From Dryococelus australis (Eukaryota; Arthropoda; Insecta; Phasmatodea; Phasmatidae), in NCBI GenBank assembly GCA_029891345.1, contig CM057000.1, forward strand, positions 138,492,663-138,556,662: DNA of 64,000 bases, written 5' to 3'. Position numbers and translations under genes: made by a program. Below are positions 45,648 through 56,000 of the stretch, piece by piece. The notes beneath the pieces were generated by a model that was not told the origin of the DNA, searched no databases, and saw only the letters and a list, made by a program, of their open reading frames with translations. How positions within the stretch are numbered: the stretch's first letter is position 1; the number at the start of each line of letters is the position of its first letter.

Positions 45648-46084
45648 AACCTTAACGTAATATTCTGTCAAAACTAATTTATATCGACAAGATATAAACT
45701 AATCTTGTTCGAGAATTCTTCGGAAACAAAATATCTCTTTCGGAAAATTTTCCACGGTTCATTCACTAGAAATTAAACCAACAGAACGATAGCATTACTC
45801 AGCGTTGTAACATTACAGCAAAATGTGTGAGAGGTGAGATTGGAAAGAACTTGAGATGTGAAGAACTCTGTTCAGGTCGGAACGAAATCGCGTGTAACAC
45901 AATTACGTTCCTGTCGGCTATTAGAGCGTGGTAACCACCATGTTGTTACGCCATTGCTATGGTCAGTAGGAAATACGTGCAATTTCACATTTACTGTTAT
46001 ATCACTAGCTTGATATCATGAAGACAGCCCTTGAGTGAGCACTGGTCCAATTATGGATGTTGCGATAATCTTATGAAGAGAGAA

Positions 46085-46316
46085 TGCTGTTAAGAGATTT
46101 GAGCGGCTCTTAACATCGAGGTCTTGAGAGCTGATGATGGAGAAGCGAGCTGAGTATGGAGCAGCGCCGGAAATTCCCGAGAAAACCCGCCGGCCAGTGT
46201 CATCGTCCGGCAGGATTTCCAAAAGCTTAAATCCGTGATCTACCCAGCCAGGAATCGTACCCGGTTCGCCGTGTGGGAAGCGAGTAGTACTAACCACTAC
46301 ACCACCACGACCCTGG
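46085..46316 (-). mobile_element. SINE E, nearly full copy
   Basis: Starts at the tail side with gagatttgagcggctcttaa and catcgaggtcttgagagc, then cagcgccgg, and ends with GGAATCGTACCCGGTTCGCC (inverse box B) and actaaccactacaccacca (inverse box A). A block after cagcgccgg is shortened relative to the copy at 50955. Confidence 0.88.
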
Positions 46317-46544
46317 CAATCATCATGCTTGTGGTTGAAAATGAGCAATAATATGTTTTGAACCAACACAAAAATTATTCTATACTTAAGACTAATGTAT
46401 TTCTGAAACAAATCTATTACTCTCTAATAAGATGGGTGAGTATCTTCAGAATAAATTGTTAGTACAGAAATGTAATGTTGTTCCAAAACGAGTTTGATCC
46501 CCTTCTGAAGACTGACAGGTAACAAGAAAATATACCTTACTGTT
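46317..46544. other. No recognisable feature
   Basis: Short AT-rich spacer between the SINE and the 24-bp minisatellite. Confidence 0.35.
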
Positions 46545-46891
46545 GGCATTACTATTGTTGTTCTGCCACAACTTAGCATTGTTGTTCTGCCACAACTTAG
46601 TATTGTTGTTCTGCCACAACTTAGTATTGTTGTTCTGCCACAACTTAATATTGTTGTTCTGCCACAACTTAGTATTGTTGTTCTGCCACAACTTAATATT
46701 GTTGTTCTGCCACAACTTAGTATTGTTGTTCTGCCACAACTTAGTATTGTTGTTCTGCCACAACTTAATATTGTTGTTCTGCCACAACTTAATATTGTTG
46801 TTCTGCCACAACTTAGTATTGTTGTTCTGCCACAACTTAGTATTGTTGTTCTGCCACAACTTAGTATTGTTGTTCTGCCACAACTTAGTAT
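46545..46891. repeat. 24-bp minisatellite, 14 copies, open on both strands
   Basis: The unit TTCTGCCACAACTTAGTATT plus GTTG repeats 14 times at exact 24-bp steps (46561, 46585 ... 46873). Variants are TTAGTATT, TTAATATT and TTAGCATT. Because 24 is a multiple of three, both strands stay open: (LLFCHNLV)n on plus and (NTKLWQNN)n on minus, giving frames of 136 and 154 codons. Neither has non-repeat sequence that looks like protein, so I call a minisatellite, not a gene. Confidence 0.95.
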
Positions 46892-47630
46892 TCAGTACTA
46901 CAACGTGCAATCGAAACTACGTATCATTACTCTTCTGCCATTTCTCCAACTGAAAGCTGAAGCTATTATTGAATGAACTACGAAGAACTCAGGTAATAAG
47001 ATAACTGAATTTAATAAAGTGGTTTGTACTTGATTAAAAATACTAATACCTGAAGGGGCCGATAATAGTCTGTGAAAGGAGTCTCAAAGTAATGATATGA
47101 AGATAGGTAATTCTGAAATAACAAGTAGGATTGTTCCTCAGTATAAGCCATAAATAACTACTTTGGCATTCATAACGATATTATTTTTCCTAACGTTAAC
47201 ACTAGTATATATACTTATTAAAATAATTTTACCTTTCCTGGTAATTTTTTCTATGCTTACGACTGGGTAGCTATAGTCTTGTGCAATACATTGCCGCTCT
47301 ACTCAAGCAGGCTGGTAATTTGCATCGGTATCAGACCTGCAGATAATACACGACATCATCGTAAAAGTAGTCAACGACCAGGTAGGACTACATGCTATCA
47401 TACAACGCAGCGTTGTTTACTCCCTCACATTTGCATATATTTGAATCGGGCGTGGCTCGACTTGGATGTGAAACTTTTCGTACGGTCTCGTGCCCGAGCT
47501 GGCGTCTCTATCAGTTGACGACTTAGGTAACAAGCCTGCACGCTATCTTCATGGGATCACTCGGCCGTAGATCGTCGATAGAAGTGCCCTAGCTTGTTCC
47601 GGCAGACCTGGGCCCCTCACGGAACCAACA
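46892..47630. other. No recognisable feature
   Basis: AT-rich spacer, becoming GC-richer after 47440. A 79-codon frame at 47279 has no recognised motif. Confidence 0.35.
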
Positions 47631-48069
47631 CACTGTTAAAAATTTTCGTATATTTACTGAACGTTTTACGGAAATGTACGGTGGACATGCGGAAAGGCAA
47701 TCCACATAGACGAAAAACGGAATTAAGTCCGTAAATACGAAATACGGAGAGTCTCCGTATTCCCTTTGGCTTCGAGTTACGGGGACGAACAATGTCGGTT
47801 CTACACGAAGCTTTCTTCGCCACTGTAACAAGAAAATTATCGTTTCTGCGGTAATTAAGGTTATCCACGCGACAATTACCTATTCTTTCAAACATTAAAA
47901 AATAGCACCAGGCGTCTGTAACATTTGGCAACACTAAATTTAATAAAAAATGAATTTTGGCTCTTGTCTTTCCAATATAAATATAAATGTTATACCACAA
48001 TTCCCAAGTGAGAGTTGTAGGTGAATAGCAAAGTGACAGTTGTAGGTGAAAGATAAAGCCCTGCTCTCA

Positions 48070-48103
48070 TAGCTGTAGCCGAAGGGTAGCGGGTTCGCGT
48101 CCC
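48070..48103 (+). other. tRNA-like module 1 of J element
   Basis: TAGCTGTAGCC and GGGTTCGCGTCCC resemble boxes A and B but are only about 21 bases apart, so the anticodon arm is lost or compressed. The 3' side (CGGTGCCTCCGACGTGGCAG) aligns with the H element module at 12135-12210. Confidence 0.45.
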
Positions 48104-48228
48104 GGTGCCTCCGACGTGGCAGATGCTCAGCTCGATTGTCGCACTGGGAATTCGTCAACAAGTCGGTCTCACTAGAGCCTCGTCAACGTCAAAATGTCAC
48201 AATAACGTCAAATGAAGGTTTAAAAAAA

Positions 48229-48274
48229 TGGTTAGTGTCGTGAGCTGAAACCTTTTTGACTCGGGTTCAAACCT
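48229..48274 (+). other. tRNA-like module 2 of J element
   Basis: TGGTTAGTGTCG as a box-A-like start and GGTTCAAACCT as a box-B-like end lie about 35 bases apart, the same spacing as module 2 of the H element. The sequence before it (TGTCACAATAACG) resembles the D-element sequence before its module. Confidence 0.5.
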
Positions 48275-48555
48275 CGCTTAAGTACAAAATATTTTAATAT
48301 TTTTAATATCATTTTTATACACGGTAGACCACCCACAAAACGAAAATTAAAGATACGTTCATCACCTCTTTTTATTTTACAGGAAAAGTACAGAAAACTA
48401 ACTTGGAAATTAACGGAGAGGTTCCATGAAATTCACGGAAAGTCCGTTTCTGAAAAATCAATGCGTCCGTAATTTCATGGGGAGTTTACGGACAACTCTG
48501 GATACACTTTTACCAGCACTTTTCCGTAAAACGAAAGGAAATTTATTTAGCAGTG

Positions 48556-48800
48556 CACGGCAACAGCATTTTCTTAAGTTACCCCGCAAAAGTTGTTCTC
48601 GTCGACTTCCTCAACTCTAATGGAAGTTTCTAACCTATACACTGTATGGGAATAATGCCGCGCATACTGCTGCGAATGCGGGAATGTTTAGCGTCGCTGC
48701 CATACAAAATTGGCAACTTCTCTGCGCATTTGACTGTTTCCTGAGCAAACGTGGGAACGATACAGTGAACGTATAGAGGGATAAATTACCATTCCCGGTT
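48556..48800. repeat. Dispersed repeat shared with 29950-30140
   Basis: ctaatggaagtttctaacct, atacactgtatgggaataat, gactgtttcctgagcaaacg and gaacgtatagaggga match the left part of the CACTG fragment at 29937. It lies directly right of the J element, which may have inserted at its edge. Confidence 0.6.
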
Positions 48801-48810
48801 TCACACCATA

Positions 48811-49047
48811 CACTGTTCACGCTAAAGTCAGCACTTTTGAGACCCTAGTTACTTTTCACTTTCAGCAATTTTTTGAATTTTTCTTAACCACCATTTCAAA
48901 ATAAATATTGCCTTGAAGTAATAAACACAGTGTGTATATTCCACCGCACTCGGAAGTTAACTTCTAAGGGTAAAGCGAAATATATTTATTGACTATTATT
49001 CCAAATGAGACGGCTTTCAAAATTGCTCACTTCACCGTGAATAGCCT
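48811..49047 (-). mobile_element. MITE family B, complete copy
   Basis: A 237-bp element with TA near both ends. The left end (CACTGTTCACGCTAAAGTCA) and right end (inverse of TAGGCTATTCACGGTGAAGT) share the TTCACG..AAGT.AGCA.TTTTGA core with family A. The body differs from A and matches the first part of 18761-19221 in reverse. Confidence 0.8.
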
Positions 49048-49748
49048 ATAAGCGTATACACTGGTATGGAAAACTTCCGAATAGTTTCTTAGAATGTTTA
49101 GTAACACGACATAGCTGTTTCAATAACATATCACTCTCGGAAACTCAGTGCCCGATATCCAAAATTCTTTGCAGCAATAGTAACATAAAATCCTTATAAA
49201 CTTATACATGGAAACGCATTTCTATATATTTTAATTGTGTTCAAATTTTCGGCGTACGAGACCTAAAGAACCAGGTGGTGCTATAATGGGCTTAGGATAT
49301 GTTTCAAAGGATGAATGCGTGCGACGCTTCTTATGCAATAATTTAGTGTCGCCTGCATACGACCTATGAAACTTGTCCCACATGCATGATCGAACTAGCA
49401 TTACAAATGGTCCAAAGAAACTATGTCTAAGGTTCGGCACTGAGTTTCAGAACATTCTGTATGCATGCCATGCTCATATTAAATGAGTTCCTGGGTATGA
49501 TAACGCGAACACAAAGCAGAAACATCAATTATAACATTAAATACAAAAACGCGAAAGAATATTATCGTTGAAGGGAGTGACGGCGAAATTTCCGACCTTC
49601 TTCACCGAATCGACTATTATCGATCTTCGGCTAAATATCAAAGATACCGCTCGCCTGCTATAATTTTCTGCGTTTGAGATCTCGAAGCAGATGGGCTCGT
49701 AGGTCGACTCTTGCTCACTCGCCATTAAATAAATATAATAATAACATT
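49048..49748. other. Spacer with one unassigned frame
   Basis: A 69-codon minus-strand frame at 49231-49440 (HKKRRTHSSFETYPKPIIAP in its middle) is not a family I recognise. Otherwise AT-rich. Confidence 0.3.
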
Positions 49749-50037
49749 CGTGTGGGGAGTGCACCCAGGTCGATGCGACACCATCCCAATGACGGGATTT
49801 CGAAGCGGGACTCGTAGGTTCTCGGACATGACACGAACTGAGACCCTAAGATGGAGCGACGCTGGAATGCAAGGCCGGACGAAGCGGGAGTACACCGGGA
49901 AAGCTCCCGCCAACAAGCGGCTTCGTCCAGCACGATTCCCACATGCGCAGAATCCGGGAGCCAACCCGCCGGGGGATCGAACCCGGATCGCCGTGGTTGG
50001 AGGCGGGCACCCTATCCGCCACGCCACCGCTGCCCCA
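49749..50037 (-). mobile_element. SINE E, divergent subfamily
   Basis: The tRNA-like head is at the right (inverse box B in GGATCGAACCCGGATCGCC; inverse box A in ccacgccaccgctgcc). The body has agcacgattcccacatgcgc, gcgacgctggaatgcaagg and ccgggaaagctcccgcc. The tail after gagaccctaagatgg differs from the other copies, indicating a separate subfamily. Confidence 0.8.
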
Positions 50038-50088
50038 CTAGTCACTTATCTCGTCGACTCTACGTGAAAGTGGCTTCAAGTGGTGAGA

Positions 50089-50335
50089 GGCCATGATGGT
50101 GTAGTGGTTAGACTACTCGCCTCCCATCTAGGCGAACCGGGTTCAATCCCCGGCCGGGTCACTTCCAGATTTCCGCAAGTGGGAATCGCGAACGAACGAT
50201 GTGGCTGGTTGTAGGGTTTTCTCGGAGATCTCCCGTTACCCCCGCCCTTGCATTCCGGCGCTGCTCTATTTTCACCTTATTTCACCATCATCGGCTCTCA
50301 AGACCTTGTTGTTAAGAGCCACCCAAATCTCTCAA
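50089..50335 (+). mobile_element. SINE E, full copy with best-preserved tRNA head
   Basis: The only plus-strand copy. Box A TGGTGTAGTGGTTAG at 50097-50111 and box B GGTTCAATCCC at 50140-50150 lie about 43 bases apart, the spacing of a real tRNA. The head from 50091 to about 50162 resembles a Gly/Glu-type tRNA. The body follows in reverse of the other copies (gggaatcgcgaacg, cgaga, gcattccggcgctgctc, tcggctctcaagacct) and ends gttaagagccacccaaatct. It is a reference copy for the family. Confidence 0.92.
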
Positions 50336-50954
50336 TTCAAATCAACATTCAAACGGTGACCCTATATTTTTTTATGACGCGCCGGTAAACATAAAAGTAT
50401 AATGCGTGTATAAATTTAACACTGTGTAATGTTACTGTGATCAGTGTCGGTTTTTTTCTGGTATTATGATTACGGCAGAGAGAAAATTAAACATAATGTA
50501 ACCTGTGTATAGCATTGAAACTGAAAGTTGTAATGAAATATTGAGCGCCAGTTATGGATGATTTAATACCAGTATGAGAACAGGCAACTGGCAAAGATGA
50601 AAATTGCACCTTATAATTAACTACCTTAATATAGTATTTCAGTGACTACGAGTGTAGCAGATAAGTTGTGTACCATACCCAATCTAACATTATCAATGTA
50701 TCACTGTCGACATAAGCTTCAACATGGGGCATACCACGACGGAAAATTCAATATATAAAGCACACTGACATAAAATACAAGAAAGCAATACAATTGAATT
50801 ATTACACCGCCAATAACGAGGACACTGACATATCACTTGCAAAGTCAGATTTATTACGTAACAATTAATTAGGCAATGCTATTAGTATGAAGGGAAGGAA
50901 GAATTTGGTTTGAAAATTACTTAATTAAACATACTGAAACGGGGCAGAGAAATG
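50336..50954. other. No recognisable feature
   Basis: AT-rich spacer between two SINE E copies. Confidence 0.4.
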
Positions 50955-51206
50955 AGTGAATGAAGAGATTTGGACGGCTCTTAACATCGTGGTCTTTGGA
51001 GCCGACTGGGGTGAACGAGGTGAGTATGGAGCAGCGCCGGAATGAAAGGGCGGGGGAAACGGTAGATCCCCGAGAAAACCCGCCGACCAACAGTATCGTC
51101 CAGCAATATTCCCACATACCAAAATCCGGAGTGACCCGGCCGGGCATAATGCCGGATCACCTTGGTGGGAGGTGAGCAGGCTAACCGCTAAGCTACCGTG
51201 GCCCCT
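50955..51206 (-). mobile_element. SINE E, full minus-strand copy
   Basis: Complete order of family blocks: ggctcttaacatcgtggtct, gtgagtatggagcagcgccg, gaaagggcgggggaaacggt, ccccgagaaaacccgccgac, cggagtgacccggccgggc, and a degraded box B (inverse in ATAATGCCGGATCACC), then the inverse box A (gctaaccgctaagctaccg). Confidence 0.92.
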
Positions 51207-53101
51207 ATGCTGACTTAATGATTTAAGAGATTGAATTAAGTGAAGTTAACTGGAATACCACCTCTCTCACAAACCATGAATAATATCATGATAGAGCCCT
51301 CTCTATAATTATTAGCTCTTGAATTAATTTGTTCAATCTATATTTGCCAGAACTAGCTAGTGTAGAGCACAGATCTCCAGCTCACGCCTTTGTTACAATC
51401 TTGCATACGCGAAAGTCCAGTTCAACAAAATACTAATAATAATAATTCCAACGAAGAGTGAGGGAGGTGTAACGCCATTCCAAGATAAACCATTTCAGTT
51501 GTACAAAGGACTTATCAGGACGGTCTTGCTGGGCGACGTCACCCAGTAACTCTTCGGCGGCGGCCTGATTGTAACACCAAAATAACTCAAATAATTAGCG
51601 CCTGGGGCATCTTCTCTCTTGCCCGCGCGATTTTACAGAATTGCCACACCTCTCCCACGTGGAAACTATGTTAGGATGGGCAGTCATTCCAATTAATCTA
51701 ATTGATCAGCTGTCCCTAATATTACGATAGACTGCTAAGTCTGATGGCTGGAAGGAGAGCGTCCTTCTAAATTTAAAATAAGTTTCAGGTTCCTTAAAAT
51801 TCGCAAGTCATAAGATTATTATCACAAAAGTTAATAAAACTGAAATAAAAGTTTGTTTAGACATTCGAAGTCTCCTTGGCTTGCAGTTCTTATCCACAAT
51901 AAAATTCCATACCTGCTATTGTTACGGTGCTAAGAGAAAACGCTTCAGTATCATAGATGTAGGTATGCCTGAATTGAATACTATAATATGTTCTTTACAA
52001 AATATTCTGAGAGGTGACATAAAAGATATGATATGCAGCTATAAGAGTGGGGCTTAAAAATTTTGTAAACAAACAATATTATGCACAAAACGTAAACAAA
52101 CAGAAAATTCGCTACATTGCCAAAGCTGTAATATACTTGGTGTATCGAAAGTTTAGCAACCAAAACAGATTCTGGAAACACCTTTTTAGCCATATTCATT
52201 TCGAAAAAAATAATCCTTGCAGTTTAAATGAGAACCTAGAATTTCTCTTTCGGCACGAGATTATTCTCAATTTATTTCCGAGTTTAGACGAAACTACAAA
52301 ATATCCAACCATTTTCGAATCGCGAGTCATGTGGTGTTCTGAAGATTCTCTGAATTACATAGTTTTTTTCAATCAAATGTTATTTGTTTATAAATTTCTT
52401 TAGAAGGGACAGTGAATTTATTCTTGAAAAACTACTATAGTATATGCCTTTTTTTCACATCCGTAATAAATATTCAATTATGACTTATGTCGGTGGTCGT
52501 TTTAAGTACAATACAACCATTTTACATATTATTACGAAAGTAAAATTCCTTATTTAATAATTTTTATAAAATTGTAATTTTTTAACATGCTACAACAATT
52601 TAGTAATATTATACTCCAAAATACAGATTTCAGAAACATTGTTATTTTTACAACGAGAAAGCACGAAAACCCTAATAGAACAACTCCATATTACAAATAT
52701 TGTTAAACACATACTGCGAAAGAAATTTCACTGCGTTACTTACGTGCACTGATAATGATCTCACACAAATATGAAATTAAATGAAGTAAATCATTTTCAG
52801 ATATTTTTATAGTGCGTAATTTCTCCCGAAGTAGTGTTTGTTAACTATTAACTGAACACTGAAATTTGTGTCAAAGAAAAAAACATGTAAAATACATCAG
52901 CCCTTTGCATACCGAACTATTCAAATACATTAGCATTGCATTAGTGTAACTAGTTTGTTAAAGACGAGAAAAATATTTACAACTTGAATTAATTTATGTT
53001 TATTTGAATAACTTCTGTTAGCCGTATTGACCATAAAGGAGTGGTTTAAGAAGTTTTGTTCGTCACGGAATAATAATTTGCCCTTATGCACTATTCTGCT
53101 A
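51207..53101. other. No recognisable gene
   Basis: AT-rich from about 51750 on. A 118-codon frame at 52047 consists of AT-driven residues with no motif. 51440-51660 is GC-richer, with a gagggaggtgtaacgcc patch and a distant cacacctctcccacg that could be remnants of an inverted repeat, too weak to call. Confidence 0.4.
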
Positions 53102-53375
53102 TAGTCCATTCACGCTTTCTTCGCCCTTTAGGAATAGAACCTTTGAAAAATCACCCTAGGCGTATTATATCAACCTGTTTTTCCAATATCTTGTATTCCA
53201 GTAATATTTAACACTGTGATTAACTTTAGAGTACTGTATTCTTGAATAAATGAAATTTTACCTTAGTATCTTCTATAACTTGTAATATTTATTTCGTATG
53301 AAATATGAATTAACAACAGCGAGAGCAGCGACGTGTTTTCAATGGTCGGTAAGAAATAGTTCACAGTTAAAGTAT
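53102..53375 (+). mobile_element. MITE family C, left part
   Basis: TAGTCCATTCACGCTTTCTT at the start, then gaaaaatcaccctaggcg, atgaaatatgaattaacaac, and gtaagaaatagttcaca follow the family. Homology stops near 53375. A C-type right end appears at 54815-54906, so the element may be split by about 1.4 kb of other sequence. Confidence 0.65.
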
Positions 53376-53564
53376 TTTTTAACCTCGTTTTTATATATAC
53401 TATTTGTAAGGTAAACGTTGCCAATTGATATATTTGTATTGTTGGGTAGCACTGACGGAAATATATTTCCTTGCTGAAGTTAAAAATATCCGCGCAAATT
53501 CCCGTGTGTAAGCTGGTGTTTTTTTTTTTCGTCCAGAATAAATGTACAGTAAGCGAAGCAGAGC

Positions 53565-53612
53565 ATGTTGCTCTCTCTCTCGTTCTCTCTGTCTGTCTTC
53601 TCTCTCTCGGGA
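53565..53612. repeat. Degenerate CT microsatellite
   Basis: ctctctctctcgttctctct followed by gtctgtcttctctctctcgg. It creates short frames on both strands that are not genes. Confidence 0.9.
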
Positions 53613-54814
53613 AGATCGTACCACATGTGCAGGAAAGGTATACATTTTGTTATTTCTAATTTCAGCACGTTTCATACTTATTACAGCAATAATAATGATG
53701 TTTGAGATTGTAATTGACAACTGAAACGAGATTTTATTGTTTAAATACCTATTATATGTTATTTAGATGCAACGTCGAATTTTAGATGCGATGACGCGAC
53801 ACAGCTCATTGTGCAACACTTACAAATCCAGCAGGTTGGCAGACGTGGTGTGGAAAGGAGAATCTAGAATTTGGTCAACGTTCCCAATATGGTAGCGACG
53901 GGTGATTATACCCAGTGCATACGACTGGCAGTGGTGTGGCGACGTGTCAATGACACGGCGTGTTTCTGAACGAAGCGTCAAATTTGTGCTGGTGTTTATG
54001 AAACATCCTAGGCATGTTACAATGTTGTGATAAATATGTTTCCACGGCACGGCAGGGTTAATTAATTTACTGTAACGAGTATTGTGATCGCTGGGTGTGC
54101 AAGGGCGTAGCCGCCATTTCCGTCTATGGTGGCTGCGCTGTAATAGTTACACAGGACTGTGGATTGCAAACATGTGCAAATTTTATACGTTTTAACCATG
54201 AACTGATGTTATGACGAAGTTAATTAATTATATTCACTTCTATTAATCACAATGTTGTACCTTCGCGCTAGGTGTTTGAAACACAGTTGTGTAACGAGCT
54301 TACGTTTCTATGATTTGAATGTCTGCCACAATCCCAACGAAATATTACGCCCACCACAATAAATTTAAATAAATAATAAAATAAACCTACAAACCAGTAA
54401 GTATCAATGCATGTAAATAGTAGCGGAATAAATGTTACGGTAGACCTACGTGTTTTCATCTTCACCGCTATATTTTACGTTTGTCGATGCCACATAGTAC
54501 AATTAATAAGCGACACGAGTTGGGTGCTTGAATTTACTGTGTCGTTTCGGTGGACTGGTTGTCCCCTCGATTTAATTTTTATTCCAAACACATATTAATA
54601 ACAACTGTCGCAAAATATTGTGTATTATATGCAACGTCCTATATCGTGTGTAACAAATGGGTATAAAGTTAACCTGAATATTTTTATAGGCCTAAATAGT
54701 GAACATTCGTAGGAAATGGTTTCTGCAATATGTCATAGTTCTTTGAACAGCTGTAAACAGCAACCAACGCATTTGACAGTTATAAAAGTAGAAGTCACAT
54801 GGCAGTGTTTATAT
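53613..54814. other. Sequence between two C-element halves
   Basis: AT-rich with scattered short frames. It may be an insertion into the C element at 53102, but no clear terminal repeats mark it. Confidence 0.3.
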
Positions 54815-54906
54815 TTTCGTGTAGCGGAAGGATACGTAATCAGTAACCAAAAGTATAAATTTTGCAGGGCTTCAGAAAAGGCCGAAGTTATCGTGAATCA
54901 ACTATA
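54815..54906 (+). mobile_element. MITE family C, right end
   Basis: gtagcggaaggatacg and TTTTGCAGGGCTTCAGAAAA, then ggccgaagttatcgtgaatc and ACTATA, correspond to the C right end. Confidence 0.6.
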
Positions 54907-55694
54907 GTAGTACAATAACGTCATGGAAAATATTACAGTCAAACGATGACATCGTTTGAAAATTCAGGAAAGGATGAATGCTATTCGTTAGCAATGATGC
55001 GCTTGAGATGATAATCTAGAAAATTCTTGCCACTTCCTTAACGTAGGGTGCGAAGAAACAAGAGAGGCAATTATGGAAAGTTCATTCCGGATTCATAACT
55101 ACGCCACGCAGAAGATACAATGGACGCAATTTAGAGAACAATTCAGTTTATATCCTCCCTCCTGTAAACTCCTTCGCAGTATACTCGTCACATATTAAAC
55201 TTGGGAACGTAAGAATTCCATTGCTTGCATGGAATAAATAAGTACTCGCAAATTGAAAGTTCTACGTAAAGGACATCCAAAATTTTTTGCATTTCGAATG
55301 CTGGGGTTGTTTAAGTCATGAGTCTTAGTGTAACTTCTCGCAGTCAGAATGCTGACACCAGCATTGATTCATTGACTAAAATGCATTATATTACTTGTTA
55401 GTCAAATCACATTTTAACAGAATAGTACAACAACAATGAACGTTAACTGATAATGAGAGGTATGGCGAGGGGCAATACGATACACTGCAATTGTTTGGCA
55501 AATATTTTAAATTTCTGATGCCAACACCTGTCAAAATGCAATCATATACGAAAAAAAACCTGATAACACCGAAGGTATACCCGGGGGCATGTAAGTCGGT
55601 ACAGGCACAGGACATGCTAGTATGTATACAGAAAACATAAAAACAGTATGTCACACCAAGCATGTATAGAAGAGGACTAACACTTACAGGATGC
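54907..55694. other. No recognisable feature
   Basis: AT-rich. A 101-codon minus-strand frame at 55391-55696 has no recognised motif and lies next to the Tc1 relic, so it could include decayed element sequence. Confidence 0.35.
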
Positions 55695-56000
55695 ATTTAG
55701 TATGGCGTTACATTACTGTTGCACGGTGGCAGGCGTTGATATGGTCGATAATGGAGGCATATAGTCGTCGGATGTTCTCCTTAGGTCAGAGCTGGCGTAA
55801 CTGGGCCTCCAAATCTGCCGTAGTTGCCGAAGTTGCCGTCCAATCTGGTCCCAAGCGCTATTGATAGGTGAGAGGTATGGTGACCTTGCAGGCCAAGGAA
55901 GCATCTCGATATCATGAAGGCAGGCCAGAGATACCCGTGCTTTGCGAGGCCGGGCACTATAATGCTGGAAAATGGAGTTATCAGGCTGCTCCAGAGCATG
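55695..56000 (-). pseudogene. Tc1-like transposase C-terminal relic
   Basis: On the minus strand: ALEQPDNSIFQHYSARPRKA, RVSLACLHDIEMLPWPARSP, YLSPINSAWDQIGRQLRQLR. This fits the Tc1 pattern IFQQDNARPHTA......LPWPARSPDLSPIEHVWD.LGR. Tc1 transposases need the aspartate of QQDNA and the glutamate of SPIEHVW for catalysis; here they are tyrosine and asparagine. After QIWRPSYAS the matching continues in another frame (RRLYASIIDHINACHRA), so a frameshift is present. The N-terminal half and the terminal inverted repeats were not found. No MITE family in the window can be tied to it. Confidence 0.82.

Larger units (their letters stand above)
47631..48555 (+). mobile_element. J element: CACTG-terminated non-autonomous transposon
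   Basis: 925 bp from CACTGTTAAAAATTTTCGTA to an end whose inverse reads CACTGCTAAATAAATTTCCT; both arms continue into CGTTTTACGG. CA flanks both sides (2-bp duplication). The subterminal zones hold many ACGGA/TCCGT motifs in both directions (for example 47671, 47721, 47739, 47757, 48423, 48443, 48470). The centre has two plus-strand tRNA-like modules and shares blocks with the H element (GGCAGAT, then GCAC.G.GAA, GTCA.CAAGT). A 127-codon minus frame is incidental. Confidence 0.82.

Noticed and set aside
46446-46953. Asn-rich 154-codon frame and Leu-rich 136-codon frame
   Set aside because: Both are translations of the 24-bp minisatellite, which stays open because its unit is a multiple of three.
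50091-50163. Possible functional tRNA gene
   Set aside because: A and B boxes and spacing are good, but the anticodon region and acceptor ends do not fold convincingly, and the same head occurs in seven other SINE E copies.
52047-52403. 118-codon frame
   Set aside because: Residue content (K, N, I, F, Y) follows the AT richness; no family motif and no supporting context.
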